NCBI GenBank assembly: GCA_017617615.1
Contig: JAFZVV010000004.1
Span: forward strand, 6,532 to 70,531
DNA length: 64,000 bases
Direction: 5' to 3'
Source of the DNA: Prevotella sp.
GTDB taxonomy: Bacteria; Bacteroidota; Bacteroidia; Bacteroidales; Bacteroidaceae
Position numbers and translations under genes: made by a program. The notes below the pieces were generated by a model. It did no database searches. It was not told the origin of the DNA and saw only the letters and a list, made by a program, of their open reading frames with translations. Positions 7,899 to 15,469 of this stretch are shown piece after piece; positions within the stretch are counted from its first letter, which is position 1; every line of letters starts with the position of its first letter.

Positions 7899-9395
7899 TT
7901 ACAAATTGGGTTCTTTGCGCACGCCAAAGTCCTTACGGTATTCATCGTTGATGAGACGACTGGCCTCATGGCCATTGAAGCGGGTTGGACCGATGATGAA
8001 ATCGGGCACATTGAAGGAAAGGAAACGTTCGCGATAGAAACGACGCGGGTTACGCTGCGGCAGCATAAAGGCCTTGCTGACCACGCCCTTGGCATCGACA
8101 TGACAGAAATAGGGCCGTGTGAAGAGACCGTCGTCACGACGGGAACTGAGTACCATCCAGCGCGAATTGGTGCTCCAGTTGTGAAAAGATTCCGTATCTT
8201 CAGAGTTAGCCGCAGCCATGGGGTGGCTTTCTCCTGTAGAGAGATCGAGCAGGTAAAGGTCGGCCTCATGGTGCCAGATACTGAACTGTCCGTAGTCGGA
8301 GAGTGTGTAGCAAAGGAAACGACCATCGTAGGAAGGACGAGGGAAGGATACCGACTTGTGCTGAGCCACCGCATCGACTATGGTTTCTATTTGGTTGCCA
8401 AAATGGCCCGTTGCGGGATCGAAATCGATGCGGCAGAGATTATAGTGGATGGAGTCGAGTTGATGACTGTCCTTAGGGAGGGCTTGGGCCGCACAGAAAT
8501 AGAGCGAACGGCCGTCGGCCGAGAATACGGGAAAAGTCTCATAAATCGAGTCTTGCTTGAGAAGAGGCGAAAGCAGCAACTCGTTTTTTTCGATGTCATA
8601 GACCTGGAGGTCGGAGGCTTCATCGAAAACCTCGATGCGGTTGCGGTCGGCACTGTGGAACAACTGGCTCGTGGTGTTGGTGGAATAGGCTATATAGTGG
8701 CCCGAAGGATGCCAGTAGGGATAGACACAGAAGCCGAGCGTCTGGTCGGTCTTGGTGTTGTAGGCAGCGAGGGGAAGTGGATTTTTGGGATTAGAGTGAC
8801 GCAGCAAAGTGGCTCCGTGCGGGCCACGGATATGGAGGCTCATATCGTCAGGGTTGCCGCGGTTGAAACTATGGCAGTTGACGCAACCCTCGAACTGGGT
8901 GTTCTCAATCAACGGACGCTCGTCGAACGAGGAGAGGTCGCGTTCGTAGATGCCCATCTTGCTCCATACCTCGTAGCCTGGCTCTATAAGTCGATAGCAG
9001 ATGCCGTAGTCGATGCTGTCGGGGCTGACGAAGATGGAGAAAGGCCGATAGGTATGCCAACCGTCGGCATATTTGGCCGAAACGGTAACACTGAGCGAGT
9101 CACCACGGTTCTGGTCGAGCAGTGCATGCCAGTCATCAAGGTCGAAGTCTGCCGATTCTTCGCCTTGGCAGTGTAGGTTGTTTCCATGTTGGTCTGTAAT
9201 GACGGCATCAATACGTAATGCCTCCTCGTCTTCCATGCAAAAGCAGAGCGGGGCAATATTCACGGGTATGGTGACACCGAGGTAGTCGGGATAGATACGA
9301 GGCAGTGTTGTCTCCTGCCTTGCATCGCTCACCGTTTCAGTTGCGCAGGCCGAGAACAACAGTAGAGAAAGGAGTATGTATAGTACCTTTTTCAT
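7899..9395 (-). CDS. TolB/PD40-like beta-propeller lipoprotein with CxxCH haem-type motif (copy A)
   Basis: 498 residues. The lipoprotein signal ends at Cys17 (LLLFSAC). An N-terminal beta domain (IYPDYLGVTIPVNIAPL) leads to YRLIEPGY. A CVNCH motif sits at residues 171-175 with a Met and a His shortly after (DDMSLHIRG). Propeller blades of the TolB/PD40 type follow (YPYWHPSGHYIAYSTN, FSADGRSLYF, RPSYDGRFLCYT, WSTNSRWMVLSSRRDDG). CxxCH is the covalent haem c attachment motif; that haem is bound is inference. The gene shares a 4-base ATGA overlap with the upstream DUF6057 gene, so the two are translationally coupled. It is the last gene of a four-gene operon and is clearly paralogous to copy B. 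Function unknown. Confidence 0.85.
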   Translation of the reverse strand: MKKVLYILLSLLLFSACATETVSDARQETTLPRIYPDYLGVTIPVNIAPLCFCMEDEEALRIDAVITDQHGNNLHCQGEESADFDLDDWHALLDQNRGDSLSVTVSAKYADGWHTYRPFSIFVSPDSIDYGICYRLIEPGYEVWSKMGIYERDLSSFDERPLIENTQFEGCVNCHSFNRGNPDDMSLHIRGPHGATLLRHSNPKNPLPLAAYNTKTDQTLGFCVYPYWHPSGHYIAYSTNTTSQLFHSADRNRIEVFDEASDLQVYDIEKNELLLSPLLKQDSIYETFPVFSADGRSLYFCAAQALPKDSHQLDSIHYNLCRIDFDPATGHFGNQIETIVDAVAQHKSVSFPRPSYDGRFLCYTLSDYGQFSIWHHEADLYLLDLSTGESHPMAAANSEDTESFHNWSTNSRWMVLSSRRDDGLFTRPYFCHVDAKGVVSKAFMLPQRNPRRFYRERFLSFNVPDFIIGPTRFNGHEASRLINDEYRKDFGVRKEPNL

Positions 9396-11182
9396 CGCTT
9401 AATGGAATTGAAGTAGTAATACCAATAAGTATCGCCGTAGTACTGCGCCAGCCCCTCCGGGGTAACGGCTGGCGACTTGATGTACGAGATGAACTGACTG
9501 AAGCGCTGCGCTACGGCAGGACTGACCTGGGCTGGCATTTGCTCGTTTTCCCCATGCCCCAAGCTCCACTTGAGGGCCAACGCCTCCTGGAAATGGCGGG
9601 GAATGGCAGGATAGCCAAGTTTCTCACCCCACCCCACATAGTTGGCAAAATTACCGAGGTCGCCCGTCAGCAGATAGTCGGCCATCAGGTATTCATAGGC
9701 AAGGCGGTTGGACGTGTTGCTGAAGAAGAGGCTTTGGAGCATATTGGGTGCCACATTGTCGCTGAATAAAAAGTTTTCATCATAGGCCATCTGGCGCAGG
9801 CGCCCATATTCGGGATGTTTGGCTATCGCCTTTTCATTCCCCAGCAACGAGAGGGTCTCGTTGGCCCATTCACGATAGAAGAGGGTTTTCTGCAGAGCCA
9901 CAAGATATTTTCGGGCCACTTCGTAACTGCCGTTGATGAGATTGGTCTGTGCCAGTCGCTTGTAGCATCGTGCACTTTTCTGGAAGTCGAGAATCGCTTC
10001 CTGAGCCTCGAACACTGAACGCTGGGCTACATTGGTCATCCCCAACTGATAGAAAGCCTCTGCCGTTGGCATGGGACTGGTTGCATCGCGCTCAATGTCG
10101 GGCAGCAGACCTGAGATACCGTTCTGGTGATATTCGAACATATGGTCGGCGAGCATGCCGCGCATCGCCAAGGCAAGATTCTGCACCGTGACACCAATTT
10201 GGTTATTGGGTTTATCGGTATTGATTGTGTCGATGATGCGGTTCCATTGCTGATGACAGGCCATGAAGTCATATTGCATCACCTTTTCTGCCTTGAAATT
10301 GCAGCCTTTCCAGACGAAAAAGCCCATGCAGACAGCCACCAGCAGGAAAGAGAGAAGAGATGAGGTTTGAGGTTTAAGATTTGAGATTTGAGGTTTATTA
10401 TGCTTTCGGCCATTGGAATCAATTCCATTGCGCTCGGCTTGCACGATGGTTGACGTTTGAGGTTTGAGAATTGCACGGACGAGGAGGGTGAGGACGAAGA
10501 CAGACAGTGCCGCAACCCAGAGCAGAACCGGTATTTCTGTAGGATAGCGATGGTAATGTATGCCAAACCAGAGGCTGCTGGATGGCACGGGGAGTCCATG
10601 CGACAGTATGATGGGCATTGCGACCAAAAGCACGAACACACCATAATACCATGCTGGGAGTTTGGGGCGTAGAGCCTGCAAGAGGAAGAACAGCAGACAG
10701 ACAGGACCCACCACCCAATAGAGTATTGGAATGGCCACTATCAGCAGGATGCGTCGTGTCCAACCATTGGGCAACCTATCGAAGGCCCAAGAAGCGAGGA
10801 GTGTGAGCAAGACAGCCCAGACACCACCCAGCAAGGCATTCTCGTCGAGCAGGAAGAGCCATAGCAGGAATGAAGGCACGAAACTCAAGGCATAGAACCG
10901 CCCCCATCTGGCCAAGCGGAGCGTCAGCAACTGCACTGCCGATAACAGAATCGCAATGATAGCAGCCCCAATCCAAGCAAAAAGGAAAAACTGTGTGCAG
11001 AAGCGCCCCAGCAGGTCGGCTATGCCACCTGGCAACCTGACGATCTCCCACACATAAGCGCTGTCGAAGAGAAAGAGTTGATACTGCTCCTGATAATGCA
11101 GATGATGTGGATAGGCCAGTCCGAAAAAGAGGAACACCGCCACACCGAAAAGGAGCGTACATAAAGGTCGTATAATCTTCAT
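9392..11182 (-). CDS. DUF6057-like polytopic membrane protein with TPR-like C-terminal half (copy A)
   Basis: 596 residues. Roughly the first 290 residues hold many hydrophobic helices (for example 7-25, 62-88, 98-134, 144-170, 180-195, 218-236, 277-292). The soluble part after ~300 is helical and TPR-like (AEAFYQLGMTNVAQRSVFEAQEAI, SARCYKRLAQTNLINGSYEVA) and ends with the motif YGDTYWYYYF shared with copy B. I place it in DUF6057 from memory of that family. Function unknown; the strict pairing with a lipoprotein suggests an inner-membrane partner of an exported protein. Residues ~238-275 are an extra hydrophilic stretch absent from copy B and coded by a DNA repeat. Confidence 0.8.
   Translation of the reverse strand: MKIIRPLCTLLFGVAVFLFFGLAYPHHLHYQEQYQLFLFDSAYVWEIVRLPGGIADLLGRFCTQFFLFAWIGAAIIAILLSAVQLLTLRLARWGRFYALSFVPSFLLWLFLLDENALLGGVWAVLLTLLASWAFDRLPNGWTRRILLIVAIPILYWVVGPVCLLFFLLQALRPKLPAWYYGVFVLLVAMPIILSHGLPVPSSSLWFGIHYHRYPTEIPVLLWVAALSVFVLTLLVRAILKPQTSTIVQAERNGIDSNGRKHNKPQISNLKPQTSSLLSFLLVAVCMGFFVWKGCNFKAEKVMQYDFMACHQQWNRIIDTINTDKPNNQIGVTVQNLALAMRGMLADHMFEYHQNGISGLLPDIERDATSPMPTAEAFYQLGMTNVAQRSVFEAQEAILDFQKSARCYKRLAQTNLINGSYEVARKYLVALQKTLFYREWANETLSLLGNEKAIAKHPEYGRLRQMAYDENFLFSDNVAPNMLQSLFFSNTSNRLAYEYLMADYLLTGDLGNFANYVGWGEKLGYPAIPRHFQEALALKWSLGHGENEQMPAQVSPAVAQRFSQFISYIKSPAVTPEGLAQYYGDTYWYYYFNSIKR
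10361..10473 (-). repeat. Low-complexity repeat inserted in frame in DUF6057 copy A
   Basis: Two arms of a (T)TTGAGG/ATTTGAGATTTGA-type repeat (10361-10400 and 10451-10473 on the + strand) flank a short unique stretch. They encode the repeated peptide LKPQTS. The paralogous gene has no such segment between the same two membrane helices. This type of T/G/A repeat is otherwise intergenic in Bacteroidetes (established impression, not searched here). Confidence 0.55.
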
Positions 11183-11187
11183 TTCAA

Positions 11188-12702
11188 CTAATCGTCAAAT
11201 ACCCGACTGAACTCTTCGACACTTATCTTAACAGGTTCAACCATGAACTCCGGACGGTTGTAACTCTTCAGAAGGCTGATATGCAGTTCGGGGTTTTCCT
11301 GCGGCATGAGGAAGGCCTTCCCTACTTTCCCATTGTTGAAATAGGCAAAATAGACACGGCTGTAGTTGTCATCGTCGCGGCGGCTGGCAAGCATAATCCA
11401 ATGTCCGTTGCTCGACCATGAGGGGTAACTGTCGGAATAGTCCTTGCTGTTGAGTAGAGTAAGGTCGATGGCCGATGAGGTTTCCGCAGTAAGGGCAGCG
11501 CCTGTATACTGTTCCATCGGGATACAGACAATGTCGGCATCATGGTGCCTGCTATGGAAACAGCCATACTGACCCAAGGCAAAGAGCAGATAGCGCCCAT
11601 CAGGGCTGATACGTGGCAACGTGACGCTCTTGTCTGCTGATGCAGCATCATATACCAACTCCTCTTCTCCGAAACCGTGCGATGCCAAATCAAACGAACG
11701 GCGATAGAGGTTGTATTGTATCTTCGGGTAGGTAGTTCTGATATCCTTGTCGCGCATCTCTTCAGGAAGCGGAACCGACTTACAGTAATAGAGGTATTTG
11801 CCATCGGGCGACCAGGTAGGATACACTTCCAACAGCGTGGAATCGTTGCTGACAATGCTCACAGAGTCGGTCTCCACATCGTAGAGAATCATGTCGCTGG
11901 CCATATCGTAGACCTCGATCTTGTTGGGATTTTGCGTATGGAATGCCTGCCGTGTCTTGTTGGTGGAGAAGGCAACCAACTTGGCTGTAGGATGCCATGC
12001 CGGATAGACACCGCCAGAGATAGTATAGTCGCGCTTCATATTGACTCTCGACACCTTGCCATCGTTCACAATGACGGTACCGGCATTGGCAAGGCGCACG
12101 TGAAAGAGCATATTGTCGGTCTTGTAGTTCTGGTAACTGTGGCAGTTGATGCATTGGCCTATCTTTGGGTTATTCATGGTAATCTCGTTGTTGAAAATCT
12201 GTGACTCTTCAAACGAGGTGAGGTTGCGCTGGGCAATCTCCATGAAAGTCCATGCCACATACGATGGTTCGATGAGACGGTAGGACACATATTCGTCGAT
12301 GGGGTCTTCAGCCACATGTATTTCGAATGGGTTGAACGAAAGCCATTCGCCCTCTTTCTGCCCCCACACCTCCACCTTGATGCTCTTGCCCTTCGAAGCA
12401 TCAAGCATGGCATGCCATTCTTCCTCGGGTATCTGCACCTTCACGCCACTGCCGTATGTCTGCTGTTGACCATCAGGTGTGGTGAGACGTGCCACACACT
12501 CTTTGAATTCGTCAACAGGAAGCATGAAGTTGAGCGGTGCAATATTGCAAGGCACTGTGACATCGCAATAATCAGGGAAGATGGCAGGCAGGCTCTTGGT
12601 TTCTTTGGATGAAGCGGGCACATCAGGGTGATTCACACACGATGCCAATAGCAGCATGACGACAGCTAAAAGCTGAAAATAGGGGCGGATATGTCTTTTC
12701 AT
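11188..12702 (-). CDS. TolB/PD40-like beta-propeller lipoprotein with CxxCH haem-type motif (copy B)
   Basis: 504 residues from ATG 12702. Starts at 12717 and 12732 are possible but would lengthen the n-region ahead of a signal peptide that ends LLLASC (Cys22). The CINCH motif is at residues 184-188 and a Met/His pair (DNMLFHVR) follows. Blades include YPAWHPTAKLVAFSTN, WSPDGKYLYY, ISPDGRYLLFALG and WSSNGHWIMLASRRDD. Copy A and copy B share LPxIxPDY, NIAPL, YRLIEP, CxNCHS and SRRDD in the same order. Cys residues at DYCDVTVPCN are specific to this copy. The gene lies 7 bases after the DUF6057 copy B stop and 5 bases before DUF6057 copy A. Function unknown. Confidence 0.85.
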   Translation of the reverse strand: MKRHIRPYFQLLAVVMLLLASCVNHPDVPASSKETKSLPAIFPDYCDVTVPCNIAPLNFMLPVDEFKECVARLTTPDGQQQTYGSGVKVQIPEEEWHAMLDASKGKSIKVEVWGQKEGEWLSFNPFEIHVAEDPIDEYVSYRLIEPSYVAWTFMEIAQRNLTSFEESQIFNNEITMNNPKIGQCINCHSYQNYKTDNMLFHVRLANAGTVIVNDGKVSRVNMKRDYTISGGVYPAWHPTAKLVAFSTNKTRQAFHTQNPNKIEVYDMASDMILYDVETDSVSIVSNDSTLLEVYPTWSPDGKYLYYCKSVPLPEEMRDKDIRTTYPKIQYNLYRRSFDLASHGFGEEELVYDAASADKSVTLPRISPDGRYLLFALGQYGCFHSRHHDADIVCIPMEQYTGAALTAETSSAIDLTLLNSKDYSDSYPSWSSNGHWIMLASRRDDDNYSRVYFAYFNNGKVGKAFLMPQENPELHISLLKSYNRPEFMVEPVKISVEEFSRVFDD

Positions 12703-12709
12703 TGTTTTC

Positions 12710-14503
12710 TTACGCATGAATGTCGTTTCCAATATTGCCTGATATATTTATAGGTTTTCTTCCGAATAGGTTGTACCACCAATAAGTGTCTCCATATTCT
12801 TCACGCATTTCCTCACCTACCTTTTCAATGGTCATGCCTGGTTTAGCCAGACTCTCAAGTGTCTGCCAGAACTGTTTATAGCGTTCAAAAACAGACCGCT
12901 CGACAGGGAGCATCATACGTTTTTCTTCCGGATGCTTGTCCATAAACAGGATATAAGCCTCCATCGCATGCAAAGGAAATTCCTCGTCAAGGTGCAACTT
13001 CACATATTGGTGCAGCGAAGGCCAGAAGCGACGTGAGTCGCATCGTAACATGGAATAGAGCAAGGACTGCTCGGAAGCCACCTTACTGTCGGATTCGTAC
13101 CAGAGACTGATGCCATTGACAAGATAGCTCTCACTATCCTCAACGCCAGTAATCTCATCGGGGTAGCACTTTTGCAGTTCCTTGATCTTTTCCGTGACCG
13201 GAGTTGGTTGCCAATTGCCGTAAAAAGGATGATGGTGCAAGATGGTGGTATAACGCTCTACTAGTTTCTTGTCCCCAACAGCCAGGGCACAGCGGCAAAG
13301 CATCTTCAAATAGAAAGGAGAGAAGCCTGCCTGTATGGCATTTTCGAAATTCAGGCGGATGGCTTCATTCATCATGCCGTAGTTGTAATAGACCAAAGGC
13401 GATGCGATGTCTAAAAGGGTGACGTGGAGCGTATCGGGGTTATTGATATCAGCAGCATTGTTGCCCAATTTGAACGAACGGTCGAGTAAGCCGCCTTGGT
13501 TCATCAGCGCAATATTCTTGAGAAACACCATCGTGCTGGTCGGCTTCGTGTTCTTTTCTGCCATGTTGAGGACTTCTGGCCAGTTGTCGTTGGATGCATA
13601 GCGCACCATGCGCATTTCATCGATGTAGTTCTTATCGTAGTACATGAACGACGTGGTAAAGGCAATGCCTGCAATGGCGCACAACACAGGAACCAACCAC
13701 TTTACCTTTGGTCGAGCCAGATAGTGGGCACATAGTGGAATAAGTACTGAGACGGCTCCAAGTACCCAGAACGGGATGGAGAGATGCGGACTGGAATCCA
13801 TTGGCGTTTCAAAGCGTGGAAAACCTGCCAGCATCACATCGTCAGATCTCAGGTTCGTATAGAACTGAGTATGCCAGATACCTGCGGTAAAGACGAGCAG
13901 GAACAAGCCCAGGAACTCACGCCATGTGATTTTTTCTGCAAGAGCCAGGCAGAGCACGAAAAGCAAGGCAAACCACCCCAACAGCGGATAGAGGCAAACG
14001 CCAACCACATACCATACCAGATGCCACTTGCGTGGGGTGCAACGTGCTGCCCACAAGAGCAACAGCATGACGAGATAACCCACCGACTGCGAGAACCAGT
14101 AGCCTCTGATGGTGGAAATATAAATCCAATAGCCCAAGTCGACTACAGATGTGAGCAGACAGGCAACAGGCAAGAGCATGAGCACTGATGCACTTCCCTT
14201 CAACTTGAACGCTTTGGCTCCAACACAAAAAATGAGAACCCATATAGCCACCAGCACAGCCGCACCCAAGGCCGGCTTACAAAACAACTGTGTGAGCCAG
14301 GCTCCCACATACTGCATCAGGCCAAAAGGCTTCGACATAAGGGTATAGAAGAAAGGTGCTCCAAAGATAAATTCGGAGCGGTCGTGTGCCGTATAGAGTA
14401 CCTCTTGGTTGATGTGTAATATATATGCCACAAATGCGATGAAAGCCAACAGGCTTGCATAGAGGAGGACCTTGGAGGCTTTGTTGGGGGTGTTCATTTC
14501 CAT
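12710..14503 (-). CDS. DUF6057-like polytopic membrane protein with TPR-like C-terminal half (copy B)
   Basis: 597 residues, first gene of the four-gene operon. The N-terminal half is strongly hydrophobic with about ten helices up to residue ~290 (ending GIAFTTSFMYYDKNYIDEM). The C-terminal half is helical and TPR-like (FENAIQAGFSPFYLKMLCRCALAVGDKKLVERY) and closes with EEYGDTYWWYNLF, matching copy A. The ATG at 14503 lies about 22 bases from the predicted transcription start; an alternative ATG is two codons later. Function unknown. Confidence 0.8.
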   Translation of the reverse strand: MEMNTPNKASKVLLYASLLAFIAFVAYILHINQEVLYTAHDRSEFIFGAPFFYTLMSKPFGLMQYVGAWLTQLFCKPALGAAVLVAIWVLIFCVGAKAFKLKGSASVLMLLPVACLLTSVVDLGYWIYISTIRGYWFSQSVGYLVMLLLLWAARCTPRKWHLVWYVVGVCLYPLLGWFALLFVLCLALAEKITWREFLGLFLLVFTAGIWHTQFYTNLRSDDVMLAGFPRFETPMDSSPHLSIPFWVLGAVSVLIPLCAHYLARPKVKWLVPVLCAIAGIAFTTSFMYYDKNYIDEMRMVRYASNDNWPEVLNMAEKNTKPTSTMVFLKNIALMNQGGLLDRSFKLGNNAADINNPDTLHVTLLDIASPLVYYNYGMMNEAIRLNFENAIQAGFSPFYLKMLCRCALAVGDKKLVERYTTILHHHPFYGNWQPTPVTEKIKELQKCYPDEITGVEDSESYLVNGISLWYESDSKVASEQSLLYSMLRCDSRRFWPSLHQYVKLHLDEEFPLHAMEAYILFMDKHPEEKRMMLPVERSVFERYKQFWQTLESLAKPGMTIEKVGEEMREEYGDTYWWYNLFGRKPINISGNIGNDIHA

Positions 14504-14531
14504 AGAAAGAGAAACTCAGTTTTTATTGATG

Positions 14532-14563
14532 CAAAATTACACAAAATAGAATCATTCTCCAAA
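14532..14563 (-). promoter_or_regulatory. Promoter of the DUF6057/propeller operon
   Basis: On the - strand, TTTG (14563-14560), 20-base spacer, TAATTTTG (14539-14532). It is a full consensus match and shows that the four genes are a transcription unit separate from the upstream susCD operon. Confidence 0.75.
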
Positions 14564-14651
14564 TTTTTACTAACTGTTGTGTCATTTCTCTCTGATTAAC
14601 ACGGGTATCTTCCATTCCGACATCATTACGGGAAAAGATGCGGACAAAAAA

Positions 14652-14682
14652 AAGGCTGACTCATTTGATTGAGTCAGCCCTC
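14652..14682 (-). terminator. Terminator of the susCD-lipoprotein operon
   Basis: GGCTGACTCA (14654-14663) pairs with 14670-14679 around a 6-base loop. On the - strand it is followed by a run of eight T, a classic intrinsic terminator. Confidence 0.85.
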
Positions 14683-14707
14683 TTTAATTTATACCGTTAA
14701 GGAAATA

Positions 14708-15448
14708 TTATTCCTCATAGTAAACAGAGTTGAGCGTCATGGAGCCGCTGTAGAGCATGAGGTCGAGGTCGCGGCCTTCACCACCGTTACCCTTGGCACA
14801 CTCCTTGGCCATGGTCTCGGTAATCTGGAGCTCGTTCAAGCCCGACACCCATTTCACATGGTCGTAATAGGTGTTGCTCCACCAACCGTTCATGACCTTC
14901 AGATCAAAGTCTGCAGTAACATCCGACACGTCGAAAATCAAGGTCTTCAAACCAAAGTAAACATCATCGGGAATGGTGGGAAGGTGAGCACCTTCGGTAG
15001 AGCTGAAACGCATAGCAGCAGCATCCCATGCACCTGGCACGAATGGAACTTGGTCAGGATTGCTCGCCACATCACCATAGATGTAGAACTTCTCGAGGGC
15101 GTTGGTGATTTCCTGGCATGAAATAGGATAAGTAGCGGTCAGCTCGGTTCCGTCAGGGCAAAGGGCTGTCAGAACGACTTCATGCTCACCAAGCTTCATC
15201 TTCTTCCAGGCATAATTACCAATCATATCCTTGCCAGCAATGGTCCACTTTGCATTGACTGGCGCTGAGGTCTGGCAGGTAACAACGTTACCATTCTGTC
15301 CACTGGCAGCCTTGTCCACAGTGACAGTGGTCTTCGCCTTGAGCTCGTCAAGAGTGATGTGACCGCCATTGCTGATGTCCTCTTGGGTAGGATCGCAAGC
15401 AGCGAAAGCACATACTGCGGCACATAGCACAAATAATATCTTTTTCAT
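14708..15448 (-). CDS. SusCD-associated lipoprotein
   Basis: 246 residues. The signal peptide ends CAFAAC with Cys18, followed by acidic DPTQED, consistent with surface export in Bacteroidetes. The rest is predicted beta-rich with many aromatic residues (NGWWSNTYYDHVKWVSG), as in surface glycan-binding or SusE/F-like accessory proteins, but I recognise no named family. It is third gene of the susC-susD operon (21-base gap after susD) and last before the terminator, so it probably assists that transporter on the cell surface. Confidence 0.75.
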   Translation of the reverse strand: MKKILFVLCAAVCAFAACDPTQEDISNGGHITLDELKAKTTVTVDKAASGQNGNVVTCQTSAPVNAKWTIAGKDMIGNYAWKKMKLGEHEVVLTALCPDGTELTATYPISCQEITNALEKFYIYGDVASNPDQVPFVPGAWDAAAMRFSSTEGAHLPTIPDDVYFGLKTLIFDVSDVTADFDLKVMNGWWSNTYYDHVKWVSGLNELQITETMAKECAKGNGGEGRDLDLMLYSGSMTLNSVYYEE

Positions 15449-15469
15449 ATTGTTTACCTATTAATAATT

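Noticed and set aside
7968..9176. 402-codon open frame on the + strand
   Set aside because: Antisense to the propeller lipoprotein copy A, which has a clear signal peptide and repeats.
14504..14707. One continuous operon from susC through the DUF6057/propeller genes
   Set aside because: A terminator with a T8 tail (14652-14682) and a full promoter (14532-14563) lie between them.
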